From positions 87,282 through 151,281 of the forward strand of contig NZ_FULE01000018.1 of NCBI RefSeq assembly GCF_900163965.1: 64,000 nucleotides of DNA, in the 5' to 3' direction. This DNA comes from Vibrio ruber DSM 16370 (GTDB lineage: Bacteria > Pseudomonadota > Gammaproteobacteria > Enterobacterales > Vibrionaceae). Positions 1 through 10,656 of the stretch are shown in pieces; within the stretch, counting starts at the first letter, position 1, and every line of letters begins with the position of its first letter. Both the position numbers and the translations under genes were made by a program. The notes beneath the pieces were generated by a model. It did no database searches. It had not been told where the DNA came from and saw only the letters and a program-made list of their open reading frames with translations.

Positions 1-771
1 GCAGTGATTAATGCCGATGATCCGGTTGGGCGTTCATGGTGTGATGAATTGGATGATGTGATCGGTGTCTCTTTGTCGGAGCGTCCGCAAACCCGGCTTG
101 GTGTCTGGGCGACGGATATCCGTTATAGCAAAGATGGCATTCATCTCTCTTTTGATAGTTCATGGGGAAGCGGGCATTTTTCTGTCCCTTTGATTGGGGC
201 ATTTAATGCCAGTAATGTGTTGCTGACTTTTGCGACGATGCTGGTGCTCGGATTTGATAAAGATGATTTAACCGCGACAGCCGGGCGTTTATGTCCTGTG
301 GTCGGCCGTATGGAACTGTTCCAAAAAGCCGGACGTGCAAAAATTGTGGTTGATTATGCCCACACGCCTGACGCACTGGAAAAAGCACTCTCTGCGCTGA
401 GGGTTCATTGCCGTGGCAAGTTATGGGTCATCTTTGGCTGTGGTGGTGATCGGGATCGGGGCAAGCGCCCGCTGATGGCTGCCATTGCTGAGCGATTGGC
501 TGACCGTGTCGTTCTGACGGATGATAATCCACGTAGTGAAGCCGCCCGGCAGATTATTGAGGATATGTTACACGGCTTACACTCTCCGATGGATGTGAAG
601 ATTGAACATCAGCGGCAAAAAGCAACTGAATTCGCCCTATCCCATGCTGATGAAAACGATATTATCCTGCTGGCAGGAAAAGGGCATGAAGATTATCAGG
701 TTACGGCTGAGGGTGTTCATCATTACTCTGACCGGGAGACAGCAATAAGACTGTTGGAGTTAACAGCATGA
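1..771 (+). CDS. murE: UDP-MurNAc-tripeptide synthetase MurE, 3' part only
   Basis: This is the C-terminal half of the cytoplasmic ligase that adds meso-diaminopimelate to UDP-MurNAc-L-Ala-D-Glu in peptidoglycan precursor synthesis. The reading frame is open from base 1, so the N-terminus lies outside the window. The visible part carries the central ATPase end and the Mur ligase C-terminal domain. It has the DNPR motif (within TDDNPRSE), which in the family reads the meso-DAP side chain and marks the Gram-negative specificity, and a late GKGHEDYQ motif. Its stop overlaps the murF start (ATGA), so the two are translationally coupled within the dcw cluster. Only the missing 5' end limits the call. 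Confidence 0.97.
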   Translation, partial: AVINADDPVGRSWCDELDDVIGVSLSERPQTRLGVWATDIRYSKDGIHLSFDSSWGSGHFSVPLIGAFNASNVLLTFATMLVLGFDKDDLTATAGRLCPVVGRMELFQKAGRAKIVVDYAHTPDALEKALSALRVHCRGKLWVIFGCGGDRDRGKRPLMAAIAERLADRVVLTDDNPRSEAARQIIEDMLHGLHSPMDVKIEHQRQKATEFALSHADENDIILLAGKGHEDYQVTAEGVHHYSDRETAIRLLELTA

Positions 772-2129
772 TTCAGGTTTTATTATCACAATTGGCGAAC
801 GTTCTTGATGCAGAACTGATCGGTAATGATCTCTGCATCCATTCAATCTCAACGGATACCCGTCATATTGATAGCGGGGCATTATTTATTGCTTTGTCCG
901 GTGAACGTTTTGATGCACATGATTTTGCGGATCATGCAATTGAACAAGGGGCTCAGGCGTTATTGGTAAGTCGGGCACTACCGGTGAACGTACCTCAGAT
1001 CATTGTTCGTGATACTCGCCAAGCTTTAGGCACAGTCGCGGCATGGGTTCATCAACAGTGTCAGACAAAAACTGTCGCGATTACGGGCAGTTGCGGTAAA
1101 ACGACTGTCAAAGAAATGGTTGCGGAGATTTTATCCCAAAAAGGTCGGGTGCTATACACTCAAGGGAATTTCAACAATGAAATTGGCGTACCTTTGACAT
1201 TACTCCGCTCTTGCCCTGAAGATGACTTTGCTATTATTGAGCTGGGGGCAAATCATGTCGGTGAAATTGCCTATACGACCCGACTCGTCAGACCGGATGC
1301 GGCAATGGTTAATAATGTTGCGGCTTCTCACTTAGAAGGTTTTGGGTCGATGGAGGGAGTCAAGGTTGCCAAAGGGGAGATCTTTGAAGGGTTAGCCCCC
1401 GGAGCGACAGCGATCATTAACCTCGATAGTCAGGGGGAGGCGCTGTGGGAAAAGGTTCTCGCGGATAAACACGTTGTTACGTTTTCTCGGCAACATGCGT
1501 CTGCTGATTTTTATGCACAGTCAGTTCGTCTGGATTCATCTGCTCGTCCGAGTTTTACTCTGGTTTCACCGCAAGGCCAGCGAGATATTCAATTGAATAT
1601 TATCGGTGAACATAATATTGCCAATGCCTTGGCTGCGGCTGCATTGGCGATGGCTGCCGGTGCCACATTAGATGAAATAAAAACAGGATTAGCTAACGCA
1701 AGAAATGTGCAGGGGCGCGTGGATATGTCGATGCTCACACCCCAAATTCGTCTGATTGATGATAGCTATAATGCCAGTGTACCGGCGGTAAAATCAGCCA
1801 TTGATCTGCTGGCAACATTCTCCGCAGTGCGATGGCTTATTCTGGGAAATATGGCTGAGTTAGGTGATGAAAGTCTTGCACTTCACCGTCAAGTCGGTGA
1901 ACATGCAGCACCCTTTGGGTTTGATTATGTGCTGACATATGGCGAAGATGCCAAAGTTATCAGTGAGGTGTGCCAAGGCAGACATTTTTCTTCACACCAA
2001 CACATGATGGAGTATATCGAGCAGCAACTCGATAATCATCAAAATCAAGAGCATGTTTTACTGGTCAAAGGCGCACATAGTGCCGGCATGGGTAAGATAG
2101 TTGCTGCTCTCAAGGAGAAATACGCATGA
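768..2129 (+). CDS. murF: UDP-MurNAc-tripeptide:D-Ala-D-Ala ligase MurF
   Basis: MurF adds the D-Ala-D-Ala dipeptide to UDP-MurNAc-tripeptide, the last cytoplasmic step before the lipid carrier. The protein is 453 residues, essentially the E. coli length. It shows the Mur ligase order: an N-terminal substrate domain, a central ATPase with the P-loop ITGSCGKTT near residue 107, and a C-terminal domain with [14 protein letters not shown], typical of MurF. The start overlaps the murE stop and its own stop overlaps the mraY start by ATGA. Nothing unusual is seen. Confidence 0.98.
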   Translation: MIQVLLSQLANVLDAELIGNDLCIHSISTDTRHIDSGALFIALSGERFDAHDFADHAIEQGAQALLVSRALPVNVPQIIVRDTRQALGTVAAWVHQQCQTKTVAITGSCGKTTVKEMVAEILSQKGRVLYTQGNFNNEIGVPLTLLRSCPEDDFAIIELGANHVGEIAYTTRLVRPDAAMVNNVAASHLEGFGSMEGVKVAKGEIFEGLAPGATAIINLDSQGEALWEKVLADKHVVTFSRQHASADFYAQSVRLDSSARPSFTLVSPQGQRDIQLNIIGEHNIANALAAAALAMAAGATLDEIKTGLANARNVQGRVDMSMLTPQIRLIDDSYNASVPAVKSAIDLLATFSAVRWLILGNMAELGDESLALHRQVGEHAAPFGFDYVLTYGEDAKVISEVCQGRHFSSHQHMMEYIEQQLDNHQNQEHVLLVKGAHSAGMGKIVAALKEKYA

Positions 2130-3208
2130 TTATTTGGCTTGCAGAATTATTACAGCCATATTTTTCTTTTTTTCGTCTGTTTGAATATTTGTCATTCAGG
2201 GCTATTGTCAGTATTTTGACTGCATTGGGACTTTCCCTCTGGATGGGGCCGCGTCTTATCAAGCGACTTCAATTGCTACAAATCGGGCAAGTTGTTCGTA
2301 ATGATGGGCCTGAATCTCATTTCAGCAAGCGCGGTACACCGACAATGGGCGGGGTGATGATTCTCGCATCCATTTTTATTACGGTGCTACTGTGGACGGA
2401 TTTATCTAATCCTTATGTCTGGGCAGTAATGTTTGTACTGCTCGGCTACGGTGTCGTTGGTTTTGTCGATGATTATCGTAAAGTTGTGCGCAAAAATACC
2501 GATGGTCTGATCGCACGCTGGAAGTATTTTTGGCAGTCTCTGATTGCTTTATGTGTTGCATTTGCTTTGTATATGCATGGTAAAGATACCAGTGCAACAG
2601 AACTCGTGGTGCCTTTCTTTAAAGATGTCATGCCACAATTGGGGATGTTTTACATCGTCCTGACTTACTTTGTTATTGTCGGTACCAGCAACGCGGTCAA
2701 CCTGACCGATGGACTGGATGGATTGGCGATTATGCCGACCGTTTTAGTCGCTGCCGGTTTTGGTGTGATTTCCTGGGCTACCGGAAATGTGAACTTTGCC
2801 AATTATCTCCATATACCTTATATCGCTGATGCTTCCGAGCTTTCTGTTGTCTGTACTGCGATTGTCGGCGCCGGGCTTGGATTTCTGTGGTTCAATACTT
2901 ATCCGGCTCAGGTATTTATGGGCGATGTCGGATCACTGGCTTTAGGTGGCGCGCTGGGAACCATTGCTGTACTGGTTCGGCAGGAGTTTGTGCTGGTGAT
3001 TATGGGCGGAGTCTTTGTGATGGAAACGCTTTCGGTGATCCTACAAGTCGGCTCCTATAAATTGCGTGGACAACGTATTTTCAGAATGGCACCGATTCAT
3101 CATCACTACGAATTAAAAGGGTGGCCTGAGCCGCGTGTGATTGTGCGTTTCTGGATTATTTCAATTGTGCTGGTTTTAATTGGCCTGGCAACACTGAAAG
3201 TCCGTTGA
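2126..3208 (+). CDS. mraY: Phospho-N-acetylmuramoyl-pentapeptide transferase MraY
   Basis: MraY is the inner-membrane enzyme that moves phospho-MurNAc-pentapeptide onto undecaprenyl phosphate to form lipid I. It is 360 residues with about ten hydrophobic segments. Family motifs are visible: the catalytic aspartates in FVDDYRK (about residue 115), [22 protein letters not shown], and the histidine-rich [13 protein letters not shown] loop. It is translationally coupled to murF. A 138-bp gap follows before murD, which is longer than elsewhere in this cluster. Confidence 0.98.
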   Translation: MIIWLAELLQPYFSFFRLFEYLSFRAIVSILTALGLSLWMGPRLIKRLQLLQIGQVVRNDGPESHFSKRGTPTMGGVMILASIFITVLLWTDLSNPYVWAVMFVLLGYGVVGFVDDYRKVVRKNTDGLIARWKYFWQSLIALCVAFALYMHGKDTSATELVVPFFKDVMPQLGMFYIVLTYFVIVGTSNAVNLTDGLDGLAIMPTVLVAAGFGVISWATGNVNFANYLHIPYIADASELSVVCTAIVGAGLGFLWFNTYPAQVFMGDVGSLALGGALGTIAVLVRQEFVLVIMGGVFVMETLSVILQVGSYKLRGQRIFRMAPIHHHYELKGWPEPRVIVRFWIISIVLVLIGLATLKVR

Positions 3209-3214
3209 TACTTT

Positions 3215-3250
3215 GTTTCATCGAGTTACAGAGTTTCATCAAGTTACAGA
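3215..3250. repeat. 18-bp tandem direct repeat between mraY and murD
   Basis: Two back-to-back 18-bp copies, GTTTCATCGAGTTACAGA and GTTTCATCAAGTTACAGA, differ at one base and start 6 bp after the mraY stop. They lie in the only sizeable gap of the mur operon. Function is unknown; a recent local duplication by slippage is the simplest reading. Confidence 0.8.
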
Positions 3251-3346
3251 GATTTGTATGATGCTGTACTATGGTGGTTTTGGGGTGGCGATATTGTCTA
3301 TCTTAGAGTAATAGCTTAAGCATAGACTTGGAATGGCGTAGTTAAG

Positions 3347-4666
3347 ATGAATGATTGGCAAGATGTAAAGAATGTCGTTGTCGTTGGTTTAGGAATCACG
3401 GGTCTTTCGGTTGTGAAATATCTTGATAGATATCATCCGAATATTGCTGTCAAAGTTATCGATACCCGAGAGAATCCTCCGGGATTGAGTGAATTACCGG
3501 CCGGGATTGCATGTCATCAAGGTGGCTGGTGCAATGAATGGCTGGCCGCAGCTGATCTCGTCGTTATTAATCCCGGAATCGCGTTAGCAACACCAGAAAT
3601 TCAGCAAGTCATTCAGACCGGTACACCGGTTGTCGGTGATATTGAGCTATTTGCCTGGCATGTCGATCAACCTGTCATCGCCATTACCGGTTCCAACGGG
3701 AAGAGTACCGTCACTGATTTAACCGGAAAAATGGCCGCAGCGACCGGTCTTCGGGTTGCGGTCGGTGGTAACATCGGTATTCCGGCACTGGATTTGATTG
3801 ATGAGTCGGTTGAACTGTATGTTCTGGAGCTTTCCAGTTTTCAGTTAGAAACCACAAGTCATCTCAAACTGAAAGCCGCGGCATTTTTGAATTTGTCTGA
3901 AGATCACATGGATCGATACCGGGATATTGAAGGGTACCGCCAAGCAAAACTGCGTATTTTTAATCATGCCCAAGCCGCTATCGTCAATTGTGACGACCCC
4001 CTTACATTTCCTGATACATTTTCAGGCGCGGTGGTCACATTCTCCATCTCACAAGCGGCTGATTTCTCTGTTCAGTATATCGATGAATGTGAATATCTGG
4101 TGGCGGATGGGCGCCCGGTGATAGCCTGTGATCAACTCAAGTTAGTCGGACGGCATAACCTTGCCAATGTTCTGACAGTACTGGCACTGTTGCAACACGC
4201 AGGGATTGGCTATGAAAAAGGGCTTGATACCCTCAAGTCTTACACAGGACTGACACATCGGTGTCAGGTTGTTGCCGATAATCGTGGGATTCAGTGGGTC
4301 AATGATTCTAAGGCGACGAATGTTGCCAGTACATTGGCAGCGCTATCGGGTTTGACTTTAAAAGGGACGTTGTATTTGTTAGTCGGAGGTGTCGGTAAAG
4401 GCGCTGACTTCTCGCCACTGGCTCCGGTTCTGAATTCACTGAATGTCCGGCTCTGTTGTTTTGGTCGTGATGGTCAGCAGTTTATGCGGTTGCACCCGGC
4501 AGCAAAGCAGTATGAAACGATGGCTGATGTGATTACCGATATCGCACCTCAGCTCTCAGAAGGAGATATCGTGATGCTTTCACCGTCCTGTGCCAGCTTT
4601 GATCAGTTTCAGAATTTTATGGCAAGAGGTGATGCTTTTGCCGCTTTAGCACACCAATACGCATAG
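3347..4666 (+). CDS. murD: UDP-MurNAc-L-alanine:D-glutamate ligase MurD
   Basis: MurD is the cytoplasmic ligase adding D-glutamate to UDP-MurNAc-L-Ala. It is 439 residues, as in E. coli (438). It has an N-terminal Rossmann-like domain ([12 protein letters not shown]), the ATP-binding P-loop ITGSNGKST near residue 115, the ELSSFQLE segment, and a C-terminal domain with [12 protein letters not shown] and the late [10 protein letters not shown] motif. The start codon at 3347 has only a weak purine-rich site before it. It sits 138 bp after mraY and 12 bp before ftsW. Confidence 0.98.
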   Translation: MNDWQDVKNVVVVGLGITGLSVVKYLDRYHPNIAVKVIDTRENPPGLSELPAGIACHQGGWCNEWLAAADLVVINPGIALATPEIQQVIQTGTPVVGDIELFAWHVDQPVIAITGSNGKSTVTDLTGKMAAATGLRVAVGGNIGIPALDLIDESVELYVLELSSFQLETTSHLKLKAAAFLNLSEDHMDRYRDIEGYRQAKLRIFNHAQAAIVNCDDPLTFPDTFSGAVVTFSISQAADFSVQYIDECEYLVADGRPVIACDQLKLVGRHNLANVLTVLALLQHAGIGYEKGLDTLKSYTGLTHRCQVVADNRGIQWVNDSKATNVASTLAALSGLTLKGTLYLLVGGVGKGADFSPLAPVLNSLNVRLCCFGRDGQQFMRLHPAAKQYETMADVITDIAPQLSEGDIVMLSPSCASFDQFQNFMARGDAFAALAHQYA

Positions 4667-4678
4667 TGTAGGGTTATT

Positions 4679-5878
4679 GTGTCACTCGTATCGAAAGCAA
4701 CTGCCAGAATTATTCAATGGCTGAAGACGCCGAGTCCTCAGGTGTTGTTTGATCGACAGTTGGTATGGATTGCACTGGGACTGATGTTAATCGGTTTGGT
4801 GATGGTAACTTCGGCATCATTTCCTGTCAGTTCGCGACTGACCGATCAACCGTTTCATTTTATGTTCCGGCAAGCGACTTTTTTAGCGTTGGCACTAGTT
4901 GTGTCTGCCATTGTTTTGCAGCTACCGTTACAGCGTTGGTTTCAGTATAGCTCACTACTATTGGCTGTCTCATTTGTGCTGTTGGTGATTGTACTGATTG
5001 CCGGAAAGTCGGTGAATGGCGCATCCCGTTGGATTCCTTTGGGGTTGTTTAACCTACAGCCCGCAGAAGTTGCAAAACTGACGTTATTTATTTTTATGTC
5101 TGGCTATTTGGTCAGAAAGCATGATGAAGTCCGGCAAACCTTTTTTGGCGGATTCATGAAACCCATCATGGTGTTCTCATGTCTGGCTATTTTGTTGTTG
5201 CTTCAGCCTGACTTGGGAACCGTTGTTGTTATGTTAGTCACTTTATTCGGCATGCTATTCATTGCCGGAGCAAAGTTGTCACAGTTTATTGCCTTGATGG
5301 TTGCCGGGGTGGTATCCGTCATCGGACTCATTATTGCAGAACCGTATCGTATTCGTCGGGTGACGTCGTTTCTCGACCCCTGGGAAGACCCTTTCGGCAG
5401 TGGTTATCAACTGACACAATCACTGATGGCTTTCGGACGGGGCGGCTGGTTTGGACAAGGGCTTGGGAACTCGATTCAAAAGCTGGAGTATTTGCCGGAG
5501 GCACATACAGATTTTGTCTTTGCCGTCTTAGCTGAAGAGCTGGGATTCGTCGGGGTTGTTTTGGTCTTACTGTTGCTGATGTGGCTGGTGATGAAAGCGG
5601 TATTCATCGGTAAAAAGGCATTTGAACATGAGCAACAGTTTGGTGGTTATCTTGCTTTCGGGATTGGTATTTGGTTTGCCTTTCAGACCTTGGTTAATGT
5701 TGGTGCCGCTGCCGGGATTGTTCCGACCAAGGGGTTAACGCTGCCACTGATTAGTTATGGTGGTTCGAGCTTAATTGTAATGTCTGTCGCGGTTTCAATT
5801 TTATTGAGAATAGATTTTGAATGCCGTCTCGCGGATGTAGAAAAAGAAGTTGTAAAGAACGCAGATGATCAAGAATAA
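4679..5878 (+). CDS. ftsW: Septal SEDS glycosyltransferase FtsW
   Basis: FtsW is the multi-pass SEDS protein that polymerises septal peptidoglycan with FtsI. The 399-residue product has about ten membrane segments after a short cytoplasmic N-terminus. The conserved SEDS blocks are visible: [49 protein letters not shown], and the C-terminal [17 protein letters not shown]. The start is GTG. Its 3' end overlaps murG by 14 bp, consistent with coupled expression of the precursor-flipping and polymerising genes. Confidence 0.97.
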   Translation: MSLVSKATARIIQWLKTPSPQVLFDRQLVWIALGLMLIGLVMVTSASFPVSSRLTDQPFHFMFRQATFLALALVVSAIVLQLPLQRWFQYSSLLLAVSFVLLVIVLIAGKSVNGASRWIPLGLFNLQPAEVAKLTLFIFMSGYLVRKHDEVRQTFFGGFMKPIMVFSCLAILLLLQPDLGTVVVMLVTLFGMLFIAGAKLSQFIALMVAGVVSVIGLIIAEPYRIRRVTSFLDPWEDPFGSGYQLTQSLMAFGRGGWFGQGLGNSIQKLEYLPEAHTDFVFAVLAEELGFVGVVLVLLLLMWLVMKAVFIGKKAFEHEQQFGGYLAFGIGIWFAFQTLVNVGAAAGIVPTKGLTLPLISYGGSSLIVMSVAVSILLRIDFECRLADVEKEVVKNADDQE

Positions 5879-6929
5879 ACGTTTAATGGTAATGGCTGGC
5901 GGTACGGGCGGACATGTATTCCCCGGGCTTGCGGTTGCCAAAGCATTGCAAGCGCAAGGGTGGGAAATCCGTTGGTTGGGAACCGCCGACAGAATGGAAG
6001 CTGAATTGGTTCCTAAACACCAGATTGAGATTGATTTTATCAAAGTCAAAGGCTTGCGGGGGCAGGGCGTTCTGCGTTTACTCAAAGCGCCTTTTCAAAT
6101 TATCAATGCAATTTTTCAGGCCAGAACTTATATCAAACAGTGGCAACCGGATGTGGTGTTAGGCATGGGCGGCTATGTCAGTGGCCCCGGAGGCGTTGCT
6201 GCCTGGCTGCTCGGGATTCCGGTAGTATTGCATGAACAAAATGCGGTAGCCGGTTTGACTAACCGTTGGCTGGCTCGTATTGCCCGACGTGTGTTTCAGG
6301 CCTTTCCCGGTGCATTTCCGGATGCCGATGTTGTCGGTAATCCGGTTCGCACGGACGTTGCCCGCTTGGCTGACCCTGCACAGAGAATGAAAGATCGCCA
6401 TGGTCCCATTCGTATCTTGGTGATGGGCGGAAGTCAGGGGGCCCGAATTTTGAATCAGACGATGCCTGATACAATGGCATTGTTGGCGAATTATCCGGTT
6501 GAAATTCGTCATCAGGCCGGTAAGGGAAATCAGTCATCTGTAGAGGCACAATATCGCCGGCAACAGATTCAACATGTTTGTGTGACCGAATTTATTGATG
6601 ATGTGGCCGAAGCTTATGCATGGGCAGATTTGCTGATCTGCCGATCCGGGGCGTTAACGGTCTCTGAAGTGGCCGCCGCCGGTGTGGGTGCGATCTTTGT
6701 GCCCTTCATGCACAAAGATCGCCAGCAGGCACTGAACGCAGATCATTTGGTCGCAGCCGGTGCTGCACTAATGATTGAACAACCCGAGCTGAGTGCGCAA
6801 AAAATGGCCGATGCGATTGCTCAACTCGATCGCAGCAGATTGCTCGATATGGCGATAAAAGCCAAACAACTCGCTCAGCCTGACGCCGATAAGATCGTAG
6901 CAAATGCGATCATCTCTTTAACTGAATAA
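5865..6929 (+). CDS. murG: UDP-GlcNAc:lipid I N-acetylglucosaminyltransferase MurG
   Basis: MurG is the peripheral inner-membrane GT28-family enzyme that converts lipid I to lipid II. It is 354 residues. The N-terminal glycine-rich loop [14 protein letters not shown] and the membrane-proximal [12 protein letters not shown] are seen. The C-terminal UDP-GlcNAc-binding domain has [34 protein letters not shown] and the HKDRQQ segment. Its stop codon overlaps a possible upstream start of murC (TAATG at 6927-6931). Confidence 0.98.
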   Translation: MIKNKRLMVMAGGTGGHVFPGLAVAKALQAQGWEIRWLGTADRMEAELVPKHQIEIDFIKVKGLRGQGVLRLLKAPFQIINAIFQARTYIKQWQPDVVLGMGGYVSGPGGVAAWLLGIPVVLHEQNAVAGLTNRWLARIARRVFQAFPGAFPDADVVGNPVRTDVARLADPAQRMKDRHGPIRILVMGGSQGARILNQTMPDTMALLANYPVEIRHQAGKGNQSSVEAQYRRQQIQHVCVTEFIDDVAEAYAWADLLICRSGALTVSEVAAAGVGAIFVPFMHKDRQQALNADHLVAAGAALMIEQPELSAQKMADAIAQLDRSRLLDMAIKAKQLAQPDADKIVANAIISLTE

Positions 6930-6940
6930 TGGAAAGTTTC

Positions 6941-8404
6941 ATGACAATGACATATACACCTGACCTATCCCAGCTTAGAGCAATTGTTCCTGAAATGCGT
7001 CGGGTGAAGTGTATTCACTTTGTCGGGATCGGTGGTGCCGGCATGAGTGGGATTGCCGAGGTTTTGTTGAATGAAGGCTATCAGATCACCGGATCTGATA
7101 TTGCAGCCAATACGATCACCGATAATTTAAAAGCAAAAGGTGCAATCATTCATATCGGGCATCAGGCAGAAAATGTTGCGCAAGCCAGTGTTGTCGTTGT
7201 TTCTAGCGCAATTGATATGAACAACCCTGAACTCGCTGAAGCCAGAGAAAGACGGGTGCCGATAGTCCGCCGGGCTGAAATGTTAGCCGAACTGATGCGC
7301 TTCCGTCATGGCATTGCTGTCGCGGGGACACATGGAAAAACGACCACGACCGCTTTAGTCACCCAAATCTATTCAGAAGCCGGATTGGATCCGACGTTCG
7401 TCAATGGCGGGTTAGTCAAGAGTGCCGGAACCAATGCAAGACTGGGCAGTAGCCGTATTCTAATCGCTGAAGCCGATGAAAGTGATGCCTCTTTCTTACA
7501 CTTACAGCCGATGGTCAGTATCGTGACCAATATTGAAGCGGATCATATGGACACCTATCACGGGGATTTTGAAACGCTGAAACGAACCTTTATCGAGTTT
7601 TTGCATAATCTGCCGTTTTACGGACAGGCGATTCTCTGCATTGATGATCCTGTTGTCCGGGAGCTGATTCCTCAGTTAAGTCGGCATGTGGTTACATATG
7701 GTTTTTCACCGGATGCCGATGTCCGGATTGAAAATTATCAGCAGCGTGGCCAACAAGGTCAATTTACAGTGGTGCGCAAGGGGCGTTCTGATTTATCAAT
7801 TACGTTGAATATTCCCGGCCGACACAATGCGATGAATGCAGCCGCTGCCATTGCCGTTGCGACAGAAGATGACATTGGTGATGAAGCTATCTTGAAAGCA
7901 ATGGAAAGCACTCAGGGAACCGGTCGTCGCTTTGATCACTTAGGTGTATTTGATTCCGGACGCGGTAAAGTCATGCTGGTTGATGATTATGGTCATCACC
8001 CGACCGAAGTGGATGTGACTATTCAGGCAGCCAGAAGTGGCTGGGCCGAAAAACGTTTAGTGATGATTTTCCAACCCCATCGCTATAGTCGCACCCGTGA
8101 CTTATACGATGATTTTGCCAATGTACTTGAGCAAGTGGATGTATTGATTATGCTTGATGTCTATCCGGCAGGAGAAAAACCAATTGCCGGTGCTGACGGG
8201 CGTTCATTGTGCCGGACGATTCGGAGTCGCGGTAAAATAGACCCGATTTTTGTTCCGGATACTCAGACATTGCCGAGTGTCCTCGCCAATGTATTACAAG
8301 ATGGTGACTTAGTGTTGACTCAAGGCGCCGGTGATATTGGCAAAGTGGCGAGACAATTAGCATCATTACAGTTAAATATCGAAGAAATGCAACAAGTAGG
8401 ATAA
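6941..8404 (+). CDS. murC: UDP-MurNAc:L-alanine ligase MurC
   Basis: MurC is the first amino-acid ligase of the pathway, adding L-alanine to UDP-MurNAc. Features seen are the N-terminal UDP-binding [17 protein letters not shown], the P-loop [24 protein letters not shown], the [10 protein letters not shown] metal region, and the C-terminal [12 protein letters not shown] chose ATG 6941 (487 residues), because GGAAAG lies 4 bp upstream and the protein then starts [11 protein letters not shown], which fits the usual length. An in-frame ATG at 6929, overlapping the murG stop, would add four residues. No ddl gene follows, unlike E. coli. Confidence 0.97.
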   Translation: MTMTYTPDLSQLRAIVPEMRRVKCIHFVGIGGAGMSGIAEVLLNEGYQITGSDIAANTITDNLKAKGAIIHIGHQAENVAQASVVVVSSAIDMNNPELAEARERRVPIVRRAEMLAELMRFRHGIAVAGTHGKTTTTALVTQIYSEAGLDPTFVNGGLVKSAGTNARLGSSRILIAEADESDASFLHLQPMVSIVTNIEADHMDTYHGDFETLKRTFIEFLHNLPFYGQAILCIDDPVVRELIPQLSRHVVTYGFSPDADVRIENYQQRGQQGQFTVVRKGRSDLSITLNIPGRHNAMNAAAAIAVATEDDIGDEAILKAMESTQGTGRRFDHLGVFDSGRGKVMLVDDYGHHPTEVDVTIQAARSGWAEKRLVMIFQPHRYSRTRDLYDDFANVLEQVDVLIMLDVYPAGEKPIAGADGRSLCRTIRSRGKIDPIFVPDTQTLPSVLANVLQDGDLVLTQGAGDIGKVARQLASLQLNIEEMQQVG

Positions 8405-8474
8405 AAAACCAATATTTATCTGTTTCAAATGATGAAGAAGTTGGCATCAGAGCTAAATTTCTGTTTTTCTTTAT

Positions 8475-8502
8475 TTGATACTTTTAGTGAGCTCAGTATA
8501 AT
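8475..8502 (+). promoter_or_regulatory. Candidate sigma70 promoter for ftsQAZ
   Basis: TTGATA (8475-8480), a 16-bp spacer and TATAAT (8497-8502) lie in the 184-bp gap between murC and ftsQ, about 87 bp before the ftsQ start. It would give the ftsQ-ftsA-ftsZ genes a local promoter in addition to read-through from the mur genes. Confidence 0.6.
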
Positions 8503-8588
8503 TCGAAAGTTATAGTGAATGTTTTTGCCACAATTGTAATTCGACAGCAGGATGTACAAAGTCAATTGATGGCTGACGGTGAACTTGA

Positions 8589-9383
8589 ATGAAACAAATA
8601 TTAATGAGAAGCCATCAGCTATCACTATCACCATGGCTCAGAGAACGGGTCTGGGGTGGGATTTTTCTGTTCTCGGTAACTTTCTTCATCGGATTATTAC
8701 TTTACTCAGCGTTAAGTTGGATGTGGGATGAAGATCGTTTGCCACTGTCTCGAATCGTTTTGCAGGGACACTTGAATTATGTCACGGCACACGATGTTCA
8801 GCAGGCCTTTGCCACGTTGGATCATGTCGGAACGTTTATGTCTCAGGATGTGGATCAGTTACAACGTCGTGTGCAAATGATTCCGTGGGTTGAGCACGCG
8901 TCGATTCGCAAGCAATGGCCTGATACGATTAAAGTGTTTCTGACTGAACATCAGGTTCAGGCAATCTGGAATGGTCAGTCTCTTCTGGATGATCATGGGG
9001 TTGTATTCCATGGCGATTTAGGGCTTGTGCAAGGCGAGCATGTCAAATTATACGGACCGGAAAATTCATCGGTTGAAGTGCTTGATATGTGGCGAAAATA
9101 TAATCCTGAGTTTCAAAAATTAGGATTAAATATTTCCTCTCTGTTGCTGAATGAGCGAAGAGCTTGGCAAATAATACTGGATAATGGTATTCGCCTTGAA
9201 CTGGGGAAAGAATCCATCAAGGAGCGAATCATGAGGTTCGTTGCACTTTATCGTTACTTTGGTCAAAAAGCTGAAAAAATAAGCTATATTGACCTCAGAT
9301 ATGACACTGGAGCTGCGGTCGGGTGGTTTTCGGAACAAGAGTTAGAGCAAGAGAATACAACGGATGACAAAAATGACCGATGA
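8589..9383 (+). CDS. ftsQ: Cell division protein FtsQ
   Basis: FtsQ is a bitopic inner-membrane divisome protein linking the early cytoplasmic ring to FtsL/FtsB. The 264-residue product has a short cytoplasmic tail and one membrane helix (about residues 22-42). A periplasmic POTRA domain follows (LSRIVLQGHLNYVTAHDVQQA), then the FtsQ beta domain (WVEHASIRKQWPDTIKVFLTEHQ). Conservation at this locus is in the domain plan rather than long identical blocks. It follows a 184-bp gap holding a promoter and overlaps ftsA by 20 bp. Confidence 0.94.
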   Translation: MKQILMRSHQLSLSPWLRERVWGGIFLFSVTFFIGLLLYSALSWMWDEDRLPLSRIVLQGHLNYVTAHDVQQAFATLDHVGTFMSQDVDQLQRRVQMIPWVEHASIRKQWPDTIKVFLTEHQVQAIWNGQSLLDDHGVVFHGDLGLVQGEHVKLYGPENSSVEVLDMWRKYNPEFQKLGLNISSLLLNERRAWQIILDNGIRLELGKESIKERIMRFVALYRYFGQKAEKISYIDLRYDTGAAVGWFSEQELEQENTTDDKNDR

Positions 9384-10626
9384 CAACATAATAGTGGGTC
9401 TCGATGTTGGCACGGCAACTGTTTCTGCTTTAGTCGGAGAAATATTGCCCGATGGGCAGATTAATATCATCGGCGCAGGGACAAGCCCATCCAGAGGTAT
9501 GGATAAGGGTGGTGTCAATGATTTGGAATCGGTTGTAAAGTCTGTTCAGCGGGCGATTGATCAAGCTGAATTGATGGCTGAATGTCAGATTAGCAATGTA
9601 TTTTTATCAATCTCTGGTAAACATATTGCAAGTCGAATTGAAAAGGGTATGGGGACTATTTCTGAGGAAGAAGTTTCTCAGGAAGATATGGATCGAGCCA
9701 TTCATACCGCAAAATCAATTAAAATTGGTGATGAACAGCGAATTCTGCATGTCATTCCCCAAGAGTTTACGATTGATTACCAAGAAGGAATTAAAAACCC
9801 ACTTGGTTTATCCGGTGTACGTATGGAAGTCAGTGTACACCTTATTTCCTGTCATAATGATATGGCGAGAAATATCATTAAGGCTGTAGAGCGTTGTGGA
9901 TTGAAAGTCGAGCAGCTGGTTTATTCCGGGCTCGCTGCCAGCAACGCAGTCATCACTGAAGACGAGCGGGAACTTGGTGTTTGTGTGGTCGATATCGGTG
10001 CCGGAACGATGGATATTGCGATTTGGACCGGTGGTGCGCTGCGTCATACAGAGGTTTTTTCGTATGCCGGTAATGCGGTGACCAGTGATATTGCATTTGC
10101 ATTCGGGACGCCAGTCAGCGATGCTGAAGAGATAAAAGTAAAATATGGATGTGCATTGAGTGAGTTAGTCAGTAAAGATGACACGGTCAATGTACCCAGT
10201 GTCGGAGGACGCCCTTCCCGGAGTTTGCAGCGTCAAACCTTGTCGGAAGTGATAGAGCCTCGCTACACTGAATTAATGGGACTAGTTCACCAGACTATCG
10301 ATACCGTGCAGGAAAAGTTACGATCCGAAGGGATTAAACATCATTTAGCTGCGGGGGTCGTCCTGACGGGTGGTGCCGCTCAGATTGAAGGTCTGGTTGA
10401 GTGTGCGGAACGCGTTTTCCGCAATCAGGTTCGTGTAGGAAAACCACTTGAAGTGAGTGGACTCACGGACTACGTAAAAGAGCCGTATCATTCTACGGCG
10501 GTTGGTTTACTCCATTATGCAAGGGATAGTCAAATTAGCGACGAGACAGAATATAGTGAGCCTAAGCGCCAATCAATGTCCGGACTATTGAGTCGTTTGC
10601 GTAATTGGATACAGAAAGAGTTTTAA
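9364..10626 (+). CDS. ftsA: Cell division protein FtsA, actin-like Z-ring anchor
   Basis: FtsA is the actin-fold ATPase that tethers FtsZ to the membrane. Across 420 residues the motifs include the phosphate loop GLDVGTATVSALVGE, the 1C domain with CQISNVFLSISGKHI, CVVDIGAGTMDIA (phosphate 2) and LTGGAAQIEGL (adenosine). The C-terminal amphipathic helix LLSRLRNWIQKEF is the membrane-targeting sequence. The start overlaps ftsQ. ATG 9373 is an alternative start three codons downstream. ftsZ begins 30 bp after the stop. Confidence 0.98.
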   Translation: MTKMTDDNIIVGLDVGTATVSALVGEILPDGQINIIGAGTSPSRGMDKGGVNDLESVVKSVQRAIDQAELMAECQISNVFLSISGKHIASRIEKGMGTISEEEVSQEDMDRAIHTAKSIKIGDEQRILHVIPQEFTIDYQEGIKNPLGLSGVRMEVSVHLISCHNDMARNIIKAVERCGLKVEQLVYSGLAASNAVITEDERELGVCVVDIGAGTMDIAIWTGGALRHTEVFSYAGNAVTSDIAFAFGTPVSDAEEIKVKYGCALSELVSKDDTVNVPSVGGRPSRSLQRQTLSEVIEPRYTELMGLVHQTIDTVQEKLRSEGIKHHLAAGVVLTGGAAQIEGLVECAERVFRNQVRVGKPLEVSGLTDYVKEPYHSTAVGLLHYARDSQISDETEYSEPKRQSMSGLLSRLRNWIQKEF

Positions 10627-10656
10627 CCTGAGTTGCAGGAAAAACGGAGATAACAC

